NCBI GenBank assembly: GCA_025450405.1
Contig: JANWHL010000174.1
Span: 1-8,599, forward strand
Direction of reading: 5' to 3'
Length of the DNA stretch: 8,599 bases
DNA from: Ktedonobacterales bacterium
GTDB taxonomy: Bacteria; Chloroflexota; Ktedonobacteria; Ktedonobacterales; JADMIN01
In this document: in pieces, positions 1 through 5,607 of the stretch
How the letters are laid out: each line of letters begins with the position of its first letter
Numbering within the stretch: position 1 is the stretch's first letter
Position numbers and translations under genes: made by a program
Notes under the pieces: generated by a model
Seen by the model: only the letters and a program-made list of their open reading frames with translations
Database searches by the model: none
What the model was told of the DNA's origin: nothing

Positions 1-876
1 CCCACAGTCGCCGCTGGCGTCGTCTACGCCAGCACCGCCGAGGGCCACGTGCTTGCCCTGGCCGCCTCCGCTGGCGCGCTCCTCTGGGAATACGACGCCG
101 GCCCGATCCTCTTCGACCGACCCGCCGTCGCGGACGGTGTGCTGTATTGTTCCGCCGCCGTCAACCAGCCGGAGGCGCCCGCCGTCCTGGCGCTCGACGC
201 CCGCACAGGGACCCACCGCTGGAGCGCGCCCATCCCCGAGTCCACCGCGCACGCGCTCGACGTGACGGATGGCCGCGTCTACATCTGCGCCCACCGAGGC
301 TGCCACGCCCTCGACGCGGGCACCGGCGCGCCGCTCTGGCACCACGCCTTCCCCCCTGAGGACTTTCTCAGCTCCGCACCAGTAGTCGCCGGTGACGTGG
401 TCTACGGCACGCTGACCCGGTCCTGGCTCGAACACGGCCCCGACCCCATGGACTTTGCGTCGTACGTCCACCGCGGCGAAGCCGCGCTTTATGCCCTCCG
501 TGCCGCGGACGGCACCCTCCTCTGGCGCCGTGCGCTCGCAACCAATGATGCCTCAGCCGCCCCCACGGCCCCTGTCGTGGCCAGCGACCGCGTCTGCGTC
601 TACGCCGGCACCGGCGATGGCACGCTCCACGCGCTTGCCGAGGCAGAGGGCACGCCCCTCTGGCGCCACCAGACCGCGGGCCGCATGCTCTCCACACCCG
701 TCGCGGCGGGCGACACCGTCTACGTCGGCGCGAGCGATGGCTGCGTCTACGCGCTCGATGCCCGCGACGGCGCCCTCCGCTGGCGCACGTTCACCAGCAC
801 GGCGGTGAGCGTCGCGGTGGAGATACGCATCCACAGCTTCACCGTTGAGCCCCACCAGCCGCCGGGCGAGGGGTGA
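1..876 (+). CDS. PQQ-like beta-propeller repeat protein (5' partial)
   Basis: The reading frame is open from the first base and ends at TGA 874-876, giving 291 visible residues; the true start lies upstream of the window. The protein is a string of about six propeller-blade repeats. Each has a 'V-x-x-G-x-V-Y' strand followed by 'ALDA-x-x-G-x-x-x-W', for example ALDARTGTHRW, ALDAGTGAPLW, YALRAADGTLLW and YALDARDGALRW. This is the pattern of the PQQ_2/BamB-like repeat family. Members include quinoprotein dehydrogenases, BamB-type scaffolds and many uncharacterised propellers. No PQQ-binding active-site motif or cytochrome haem site is visible in this part, so enzymatic activity cannot be claimed. 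One blade carries a longer insert (about residues 140-158, rich in D, P, H and Y). A signal peptide, expected for this family, would be upstream. The last ~25 residues after the final blade look like a short unstructured tail. The fold is a confident call; the role is unknown. Confidence 0.85.
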   Translation, partial: PTVAAGVVYASTAEGHVLALAASAGALLWEYDAGPILFDRPAVADGVLYCSAAVNQPEAPAVLALDARTGTHRWSAPIPESTAHALDVTDGRVYICAHRGCHALDAGTGAPLWHHAFPPEDFLSSAPVVAGDVVYGTLTRSWLEHGPDPMDFASYVHRGEAALYALRAADGTLLWRRALATNDASAAPTAPVVASDRVCVYAGTGDGTLHALAEAEGTPLWRHQTAGRMLSTPVAAGDTVYVGASDGCVYALDARDGALRWRTFTSTAVSVAVEIRIHSFTVEPHQPPGEG

Positions 877-1019
877 TATCCCCGCGGCGTCCCAGCCTAC
901 CACGCCCCGCCCTAAGCCCATGATTACGTCCGGAACTTCAATTCCGCATGCCCGCCCTTCCGCCGCGCGCGCCCATGGCCGCCGGCGTTTTCACCCGCAT
1001 CACCATTGGCCGCCCGCCC
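877..1019. other. convergent intergenic spacer
   Basis: This short gap lies between two converging genes, the propeller protein (+) and the DsrE-like gene (-). I see one short inverted repeat, CGGAA (931-935) with TTCCG (942-946) around a 6-nt loop, and no T-run beside it. It contains no convincing open frame and no clear intrinsic terminator. Confidence 0.5.
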
Positions 1020-1379
1020 TCAGAAGCTGAGCGATGCCCCGCCGGACGCCAGCCGCTCCACGACGTTCGCCGCCGTGACCACCCGCGCGCCCCCGATCAG
1101 GTCCCCCTCCGTGATGCCGCGTGGCTTCGTGCACGCACCACACGCCCAGATCCGCCCGCCGTTCGCGAGCAACGACGCGATAACCTCCTTCAGCGGCTGA
1201 AACCCCTCCTTTTTGATGTCGTCCGCATATCCCTGGGTCGCCAGCCACACCCCGTCAATTGTGAGCAGCATCACCACATCCTGGTCGGCTGAGGCCGCGA
1301 CATTGGCCATGACGAAAGCGAGCGTGGCGCGCTCCGCGTCTTCCCGGCCATGCGTGCAGTGTACGGTCAGCGTGTTCAT
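1020..1379 (-). CDS. DsrE/DsrF-like family protein
   Basis: The gene encodes 119 residues, close to the usual ~115-120 aa for single-domain DsrE-like proteins. I chose the start at ATG 1377-1379 because AGGAGG (1385-1390) sits 5 nt upstream. The longer frame upstream is an out-of-phase reading of the TusA-like gene. Features supporting the family are the N-terminal beta strand (LTVHCTHGREDAERATLAF), a central 'MLLTIDGVWLA' strand, and the C-terminal 'GGRIWACGACTKPRGI' segment. In this segment Cys80 and Cys83 form a C-G-A-C motif at the position where DsrE-like proteins carry their sulfur-binding cysteine. Family knowledge points to a cytoplasmic oligomer that accepts or relays persulfide sulfur. 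The exact partner is unknown. It lies 82 nt downstream of the TusA-like gene on the same strand, so the two are probably co-transcribed and may exchange sulfur. A redox role based on the CGAC pair is an alternative. Confidence 0.85.
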   Translation of the reverse strand: MNTLTVHCTHGREDAERATLAFVMANVAASADQDVVMLLTIDGVWLATQGYADDIKKEGFQPLKEVIASLLANGGRIWACGACTKPRGITEGDLIGGARVVTAANVVERLASGGASLSF

Positions 1380-1461
1380 GGATGCCTCCTCCCACTCTGA
1401 AAGCGACTCCGTAACGTCCCCACCCCTGGTGCTGGTTGCTCGCGGCTCCCGTGGATACGCG

Positions 1462-1752
1462 TCAGTCGGGCTTCTTGCGCACGTAGGCGCGCAGCATGCC
1501 GGGCGTCCCCTCGTCGAACGCCACCAGCTCGTGCCCCGAGATGCGGCACCACGACGCGATGTCTTCCCGTGCCTCCGGAGCGTCCACCCGCACCTCGAGC
1601 ACCTGCCCGCCGCGCAGCTCTCGCAGCTTCGCCCTGATCGCTGGAGTGAGCAGCGCGCAGGTTGTCCCATCGCCCTCCTCTAAGAGCCCGAGCATCTCCA
1701 ACACCGCGTCAGCCCGCGGCATCGACGCCTCTGACGTCGTCGTCTCGTCCAT
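1462..1752 (-). CDS. TusA/SirA-like sulfur carrier, variant active-site motif
   Basis: The gene encodes 96 residues, slightly longer than canonical TusA (~80 aa). ATG 1750-1752 is preceded by AGGAGG (1757-1762) at 4 nt; a second in-frame ATG (Met11) is possible but lacks such a site. The C-terminal two thirds fit the TusA fold well: 'GGQVLEVRVDAPEAREDIASWC', then 'SGHELVAFDEG' and a final 'RAYVRKK' strand. The usual N-terminal 'LRCPxP' signature is not present. Cys32 sits in the matching place but is followed by A-L-L-T-P, so the prolines of CPxP are shifted or lost. Cys69 is in the conserved 'SWCR' helix. Canonical TusA relays persulfide sulfur for tRNA thiolation, molybdenum-cofactor synthesis or dissimilatory sulfur metabolism. 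With a DsrE-like gene directly downstream, sulfur relay is the best inference, but the altered motif makes the chemistry uncertain. A hairpin at 1771-1787 lies in its leader. Confidence 0.8.
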   Translation of the reverse strand: MDETTTSEASMPRADAVLEMLGLLEEGDGTTCALLTPAIRAKLRELRGGQVLEVRVDAPEAREDIASWCRISGHELVAFDEGTPGMLRAYVRKKPD

Positions 1753-1770
1753 ACTCCCTCCTCGCGCGGA

Positions 1771-1787
1771 CCCGCCGTCGCGGCGGG
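1771..1787. repeat. hairpin in the TusA-like leader
   Basis: CCCGCCG (1771-1777) and CGGCGGG (1781-1787) are perfect inverted arms around a 3-nt loop. The element lies just upstream of the ribosome binding site of the minus-strand TusA-like gene, within its probable 5' leader. It could affect translation or be a protein-binding palindrome. There is no direct evidence for either. Confidence 0.5.
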
Positions 1788-1814
1788 CACCGGCCCACGC
1801 CGCTATGTGTACGC

Positions 1815-1823
1815 TGCTATAAT
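1815..1823 (+). promoter_or_regulatory. extended -10 promoter element for the AraC-type gene
   Basis: The sequence TGC-TATAAT is a perfect extended -10 (TG at 1815-1816, TATAAT at 1818-1823), unusual in such GC-rich DNA. No good -35 hexamer is present 17 nt upstream, as expected for extended -10 promoters. Transcription would start near 1830 and leave a leader of ~115 nt before the GTG at 1945. Confidence 0.5.
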
Positions 1824-1839
1824 CAGGTGAGCCGAGATC

Positions 1840-1868
1840 AGTGTATCTGGATTGCCCGCGCCAAACAA
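1840..1868 (-). promoter_or_regulatory. possible promoter for the TusA-DsrE unit
   Basis: On the minus strand a TTGTTT (1863-1868) is followed after 17 nt by TACACT (1840-1845), a modest match to -35 and -10 hexamers. It would give a ~80-nt leader before the TusA-like start. It is interleaved with the plus-strand promoter, so the two directions could compete or share a regulator. Confidence 0.3.
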
Positions 1869-1930
1869 TGACCGGAGCGCGGAGCGTCTTGACTGAAACG
1901 CTGGAATGTCTCGTACGCGTCCGGCTTCAG

Positions 1931-1938
1931 AAGGAGGG
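1931..1938 (+). promoter_or_regulatory. ribosome binding site that sets the AraC-type start
   Basis: AAGGAGGG (1931-1938) contains GGAGG 7 nt before the GTG at 1945-1947. The upstream ATG at 1906 has only a weak purine stretch. This favours the GTG as the real start. Confidence 0.75.
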
Positions 1939-1944
1939 CGGAAC

Positions 1945-2991
1945 GTGGATGTCCTCTCCGACACCCTGCGCGTCGTCCGCCTCTCCGGTGCCGTCTTCTT
2001 CACGGCCAGCCTCGCCTCGCCGTGGTCTTTCCAGTCGCCCCCCGCGGCTGACCTCGCCCGCTTCCTCGGCTTGCCGACGGAGAGCATGACCCTCTTCCAC
2101 GTCCTGGTCGAGGGCGAGTGCATGGTCACCCTGGACGGCCACGAACCCGCCCGGTTGGAAACCGGCGATGTCGTCATCCTTCCCCACGGCGCTCCCCACG
2201 TGCTGAGCACCGACCAGCGGACCACCCCGCAACCCATGAGCGCGTTCCTGCCCTCCACCGCTGGCGAGGGTATCCCATCCGTCGTCACCACCGGTCCCGG
2301 CTCGGTTACGCGCTTCATCTGCGGGTTTCTCTATTGCGACCAGCAGTTCAACCCACTCATGGGCACCCTGCCTGAGGTGCTTGTGGTCAGCAATCGCGAT
2401 CAGATCGCTCCCGCGGCGTCCAACGGCGCGCACCCGCATGCCAATGCGCACGCCCACCACGGCACGGCCAGCCCGACTCCACGCGTCGTGGCCATCCGCC
2501 CAGGTGCGTGGCTCGAGACAACCCTACGGCATACCGTCGCCGAGGCGCACGGTCCCGGCCCCGGCAGTGCCGTCATGCTGGCGCGCCTGGCGGAGATGCT
2601 CTTCGTGGAGGTGTTGCGCCGCTACATGCTGGAGCTCCCCAGCACCCAGCGCGGGTGGCTCGCGGGCGTCAAGGACCCCATCGTGGGCCACGCGCTCCAA
2701 CTGATCCACACGAGCCCCGACCGCGATTGGACCGTGGACGACCTCGCGCACGCCGCCGCCGTCTCGCGCTCGACCCTCGCCGACCGCTTCACCGAGCTGA
2801 TTGGCGAGCCGCCGATGCGCTACCTCACGCGCTGGCGCATGCAGCTCGCGGAGCAACTCCTCCGCCAGACCAACCTGGGCATCTACGCCGTGGCCGCGCG
2901 CGTTGGCTATGCCTCCGAGGCCGCCTTCAATCGCGCGTTCAAGCGCCATGTGGGTCGCCCACCCGCCGCATGGCGCGTGAGCGAGGGGTAA
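1945..2991 (+). CDS. AraC-family transcriptional regulator with N-terminal cupin
   Basis: The gene encodes 348 residues from GTG 1945, chosen for its strong ribosome binding site and because the resulting N-terminus (MDVLSDTLRVVRLSGAVFF) matches the typical start of cupin_6/AraC proteins. An in-frame ATG at 1906 would add 13 unlikely residues. Residues ~1-190 form the cupin-type sensor: 'FHVLVEGECMVTLDG' (51-65), 'LETGDVVILPHGAPH' (71-85) and a conserved 'CGFLYCD' (126-132). A histidine-rich stretch (H163, H165, H169, H171, H172) follows. Residues ~243-345 form the double helix-turn-helix AraC DNA-binding domain: 'WTVDDLAHAAAVSRSTLADRF' is the first HTH, 'YAVAARVGYASEAAFNRAF' the second, ending with 'GRPPAAWR'. 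The effector is unknown. The aldehyde dehydrogenase follows 114 nt downstream on the same strand and the TusA/DsrE unit is divergent. Either may be its target; this is inferred from position only. Confidence 0.92.
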   Translation: MDVLSDTLRVVRLSGAVFFTASLASPWSFQSPPAADLARFLGLPTESMTLFHVLVEGECMVTLDGHEPARLETGDVVILPHGAPHVLSTDQRTTPQPMSAFLPSTAGEGIPSVVTTGPGSVTRFICGFLYCDQQFNPLMGTLPEVLVVSNRDQIAPAASNGAHPHANAHAHHGTASPTPRVVAIRPGAWLETTLRHTVAEAHGPGPGSAVMLARLAEMLFVEVLRRYMLELPSTQRGWLAGVKDPIVGHALQLIHTSPDRDWTVDDLAHAAAVSRSTLADRFTELIGEPPMRYLTRWRMQLAEQLLRQTNLGIYAVAARVGYASEAAFNRAFKRHVGRPPAAWRVSEG

Positions 2992-3035
2992 TTTCGGCTC
3001 GCGGCGCGCCCGCGCACCCACTGCCCCCCAGCCCA

Positions 3036-3041
3036 TATACT
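3036..3041 (+). promoter_or_regulatory. possible -10 element for the aldehyde dehydrogenase
   Basis: TATACT in the 114-nt gap after the regulator gene resembles a -10 box and would start transcription about 58 nt before the ATG at 3106. No convincing -35 is visible. A tandem pair of 9-bp repeats (CCACATCCA, 3071-3079 and 3080-3088) lies just before the ribosome binding site. The gene could equally be read through from the regulator. Confidence 0.3.
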
Positions 3042-3105
3042 GTGGCGTGCTCGTCACGTTGACCCGCCTACCACATCCACCACATCCACGCCAAGGAGCC
3101 GCACC

Positions 3106-4590
3106 ATGCCCGAAACCCCCACCTATCGCAACTACATCGCCGGCGCGTGGGTGGCCGCCGCCAGCGACGCCACCGGCGAGAACCGCAACCCGGCCAACGG
3201 CGAGCTCATCGGCCACTTCCCGCGCTCCGGGCAGGCCGATGTCGAACGCGCCGTGGCCGCTGCCAAAGCCGCCTTCCCCGCGTGGCGCCTCACCCCCGCC
3301 CCTCGCCGCGGCGAGATCCTCTACCGTGTCGGCGAGATCCTCACCCAGCGCAAAGAAGAGATCGCCCGCCTCATGACCCAGGAAATGGGCAAAGTCCTGC
3401 TCGAAACCCGTGGAGATGTCCAGGAAGGCATCGACATGGCCTATTACATGGCCGGCGAGGGCCGCCGCCTCTTCGGCTACATCGTCCCCGCCGAGCTGCC
3501 CAACAAAGCCGCCATGGCCGTCCGCGACCCCGTCGGCGTCATCGCTTGCATTACCCCCTGGAACTTCCCCGTCGCCATCCCCAGCTGGAAGACCATGGCC
3601 GCGCTCATCGCGGGCAACACCATCGTCCTCAAGCCCGCCACCGACACTCCGCTGTCGGCCGTCAAGCTCGTGGAGGTCTTCGCGGAGGCTGGCCTGCCTC
3701 CTGGTGTCCTCAACCTGATCTGCGGCGGCGGCGAGGATGTCGGCTTGCCCCTCACCCGCCACCCAGACGTCGCCGCCATCTCGTTCACCGGCTCCAACGA
3801 AGTCGGCCGCCGGGTCAATGTCGAAGCCGCCCAGCGCCTCAAGCGCGTCACCCTGGAGCTCGGCGGCAAGAACGCCGTCATGGTGATGGACGACGCTGAC
3901 CTCGACCTCGCCGTCGAGGGCATCCTCTGGAGCGCCTTTGGCACCACCGGCCAGCGCTGCACCGCCTGCAGCCGCGTGATCGTCCAGAGCGGCGCCCGTA
4001 CCGAGCTGGAGCGCCGCCTCGTCGCCCGCGCCGAGGCCCTGCGCCTGGGCAACGGCCTCGCGCCCGAGACCCAAATGGGACCCCTGGTGAGCGCCGGCCA
4101 GCTCGAGCGCGTCCACAGCTACATGGACATCGCCCGCCACGACGGCGCGCGCATCCTCACCGGCGGCGAGCCCGCCCGCGAGGGCGAACTCGCCCACGGC
4201 AACTTCTACCGCCCCACCATCCTCACCGACGTCCGCCCCCACATGCGCGTGGCCCAGGAAGAGATCTTCGGCCCCGTCCTCTCCGTCATCGAGGTGGGGT
4301 CACTCGAGGAGGCCATCGCCGTCAACAACGATACCCCCTACGGCCTCTCCAGCTCCCTCTTCACCAGCAACGCCAACGCCGTCGAAGTCGCCAAGCGCGA
4401 CGTCACCACCGGCATCCTCTATATCAATGCCGGCACCACCGGCGCCGAGATCCAGCTGCCCTTCGGCGGCACCCGCGGCACCGGCAACGGCCACCGCGAA
4501 GCCGGCCTTGGCGCCCTCGAATTCTTCACCGAGTGGAAGGCCATCTATGTCGATTACAGCGGGCGCCTCCAGCGTGCCCAGATCGACTGA
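3106..4590 (+). CDS. NAD(P)+-dependent aldehyde dehydrogenase
   Basis: The gene encodes 494 residues, full length for the aldehyde dehydrogenase superfamily. AAGGAG (3093-3098) lies 7 nt before the ATG. It oxidises an aldehyde to the carboxylate with NAD(P)+ in the cytoplasm. The catalytic set is complete: oxyanion-hole Asn153 in 'TPWNFP', cofactor-binding Lys176 in 'VLKPA', 'FTGS' at 227-230 in the Rossmann part, general-base Glu251 in 'LELGGKN', nucleophile Cys285 in 'GQRCTA', and cofactor-positioning Glu386 in 'EEIFGP'. A second cysteine, Cys288, follows closely. The C-terminal 'NAGTTGAEIQLPFGG' and 'GNGHREAG' segments resemble aldehyde dehydrogenases related to semialdehyde dehydrogenases (ALDH7/KGSADH-like). 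The natural substrate cannot be read from the sequence. The upstream AraC-type gene is a plausible regulator. There are no signs of damage or transfer. Confidence 0.96.
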   Translation: MPETPTYRNYIAGAWVAAASDATGENRNPANGELIGHFPRSGQADVERAVAAAKAAFPAWRLTPAPRRGEILYRVGEILTQRKEEIARLMTQEMGKVLLETRGDVQEGIDMAYYMAGEGRRLFGYIVPAELPNKAAMAVRDPVGVIACITPWNFPVAIPSWKTMAALIAGNTIVLKPATDTPLSAVKLVEVFAEAGLPPGVLNLICGGGEDVGLPLTRHPDVAAISFTGSNEVGRRVNVEAAQRLKRVTLELGGKNAVMVMDDADLDLAVEGILWSAFGTTGQRCTACSRVIVQSGARTELERRLVARAEALRLGNGLAPETQMGPLVSAGQLERVHSYMDIARHDGARILTGGEPAREGELAHGNFYRPTILTDVRPHMRVAQEEIFGPVLSVIEVGSLEEAIAVNNDTPYGLSSSLFTSNANAVEVAKRDVTTGILYINAGTTGAEIQLPFGGTRGTGNGHREAGLGALEFFTEWKAIYVDYSGRLQRAQID

Positions 4591-4645
4591 CACCTCTTCT
4601 GGGTAATCCCCCGCGGGAGGGGCTTCGTAGACGCGGGCTGTGGAG

Positions 4646-4664
4646 GGGCGTCCGGTGGACGCCC
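4646..4664. repeat. hairpin downstream of the aldehyde dehydrogenase
   Basis: GGGCGTCC (4646-4653) and GGACGCCC (4657-4664) are perfect 8-bp arms around a GGT loop, 55 nt after the stop codon. It is a good candidate transcript end or 3'-protecting hairpin. No T-rich tail follows, so a terminator role is uncertain. Confidence 0.55.
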
Positions 4665-4724
4665 GGAGCGGTTGCATTCACCAGTGTCCCCACCACGGCT
4701 CATCACGATTTGGTGTGATTCCCC

Positions 4725-4740
4725 GCGCCGTTCACGGCGC
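4725..4740. repeat. hairpin GCGCCG-TTCA-CGGCGC
   Basis: Perfect 6-bp arms surround a TTCA loop. A weaker inverted repeat, ATCAC (4702-4706) with GTGAT (4715-4719), lies directly upstream, so the two may stack in a single RNA. Confidence 0.5.
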
Positions 4741-4814
4741 CTGCTCGCCTATCGATCCGCCCGCCATTCACCACTCGTGCTGGGCGCCTGACTCCCCGCT
4801 CCCGTCGCAACGGG

Positions 4815-4828
4815 GTGGGGGCCCCCAC
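4815..4828. repeat. 14-bp perfect palindrome
   Basis: GTGGGGGCCCCCAC is its own reverse complement. It is followed 9 nt later by a second inverted repeat, GGTGCC (4838-4843) with GGCACC (4853-4858) around a 9-nt loop. As RNA the palindrome itself would fold poorly without a loop; as DNA it could be a dimeric protein site. The function is unknown. Confidence 0.45.
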
Positions 4829-4937
4829 TGTGGGCATGGTGCCGAGGGAGGGGGCACCCGCGTCTCGAATGCCGAGCGGACGAAGATGGGCGGGCGCGGC
4901 AGACGGAAGCCGGCCATCACCCGCCCCCATGAAGCGC

Positions 4938-5561
4938 TCACTGCTGCTCCGTTGGCCCACCTCGGCTGCTGTCCCCGTCGGCGGCAGCCCGTCTCGGCGC
5001 TTCCGCCGCTTCGGACTCGCGGGCATCACCGCCACCTGGCGCGTCACCTCGGTCATCGCCGAGGAGGAGGAGATAGCCTTTCACGAGCACACCGGAGGGC
5101 GGCTGGAAGTCGAGCTCGGGGGCGCGCACGAATCCAGCGCGCTCATACAGACGTATCGCGGCCCGCATCGCGTCATGGGTGTGCAGCCCCAGTGTTGTGG
5201 CCCCGCCGAGGCGGGCGCGCCGCTCGCACTCCCGCAAGAGCGCGGCGCCGATGCCTTGCCCACGCGCGTCGGGCGCGACGGCCATGAGGCGCACCTCCGG
5301 CCAGCTGGCGCTCACGGGGCCATGCACATAGGCCTGGGCCCGCGGCGGATAGAGCCAGACGCTCCCCACGAGCCGGCCCGCGCGCTCGGCGACGATGCGC
5401 TCTATGGGCACCCCCTGCGCGTCGAGCGTGGCCAGCAGGGTCCGCCGGAACCCCTGCCAGAAGGGCTGCGCCGCGTAGTCCGCATAGGCGGCCAACGTCA
5501 GGGCTCGGATCGCGTCCCGCTCGTCGTCACGTGCGTCTCGAATGGCAAGATTACTCATCAT
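4938..5561 (-). CDS. GNAT-family N-acetyltransferase
   Basis: The gene encodes 207 residues. The first of two consecutive ATGs (5559-5561) is preferred because AGGAGG (5571-5576) lies 9 nt upstream; the second ATG would be 12 nt away. The much longer upstream frame reads through the PHP gene out of phase and is rejected. Residues ~3-165 form a GNAT domain. They start 'LAIRDARDDERDAIRALTLAAY', with the acetyl-CoA-binding motif A at 90-106, 'VRLMAVAPDARGQGIG' (R100-G105 being the R-G-Q-G-I-G signature). Motif B follows around 'AIRLYERAGF' (135-144). The acceptor substrate is not predictable. Residues ~168-207 are a low-complexity tail rich in A, D, E, G and R, beyond the usual domain end. It is the third gene of the minus-strand run, starting 46 nt after the PHP gene ends, and is probably co-transcribed with it. 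Confidence 0.88.
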   Translation of the reverse strand: MMSNLAIRDARDDERDAIRALTLAAYADYAAQPFWQGFRRTLLATLDAQGVPIERIVAERAGRLVGSVWLYPPRAQAYVHGPVSASWPEVRLMAVAPDARGQGIGAALLRECERRARLGGATTLGLHTHDAMRAAIRLYERAGFVRAPELDFQPPSGVLVKGYLLLLGDDRGDAPGGGDARESEAAEAPRRAAADGDSSRGGPTEQQ

Positions 5562-5607
5562 CGGAACAACCCTCCTGATGCTCGTTCTCGTTGGTTCTCG
5601 ATTCTCT

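Larger units (their letters stand above)
4591..4937. other. gene-free convergent region with several inverted repeats
   Basis: This 347-nt gap lies between the 3' ends of the aldehyde dehydrogenase (+) and the acetyltransferase (-). No frame in it looks like a real gene. It holds at least five inverted repeats: 4646-4664, 4702-4719, 4725-4740, 4815-4828 and 4838-4858. None has an obvious T-run, so none is a textbook intrinsic terminator. Together they may stop transcription from both sides or fold into a structured RNA. Confidence 0.6.

Noticed and set aside
1889..1894. TTGACT as a -35 box for the regulator
   Set aside because: No suitable -10 lies 16-19 nt downstream, and transcription would begin almost at the ribosome binding site; the TATAAT at 1818 is a better candidate.
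3071..3088. Tandem 9-bp repeat before the aldehyde dehydrogenase
   Set aside because: Two copies only, in low-complexity C/A sequence; not enough to call an operator or repeat array.
2524..4242. 572-residue open frame antisense to the regulator and aldehyde dehydrogenase
   Set aside because: It mirrors the codon pattern of the well-supported aldehyde dehydrogenase. The product is a G/A/D/E/V-rich string with no domain, as expected of antisense frames in GC-rich genes.
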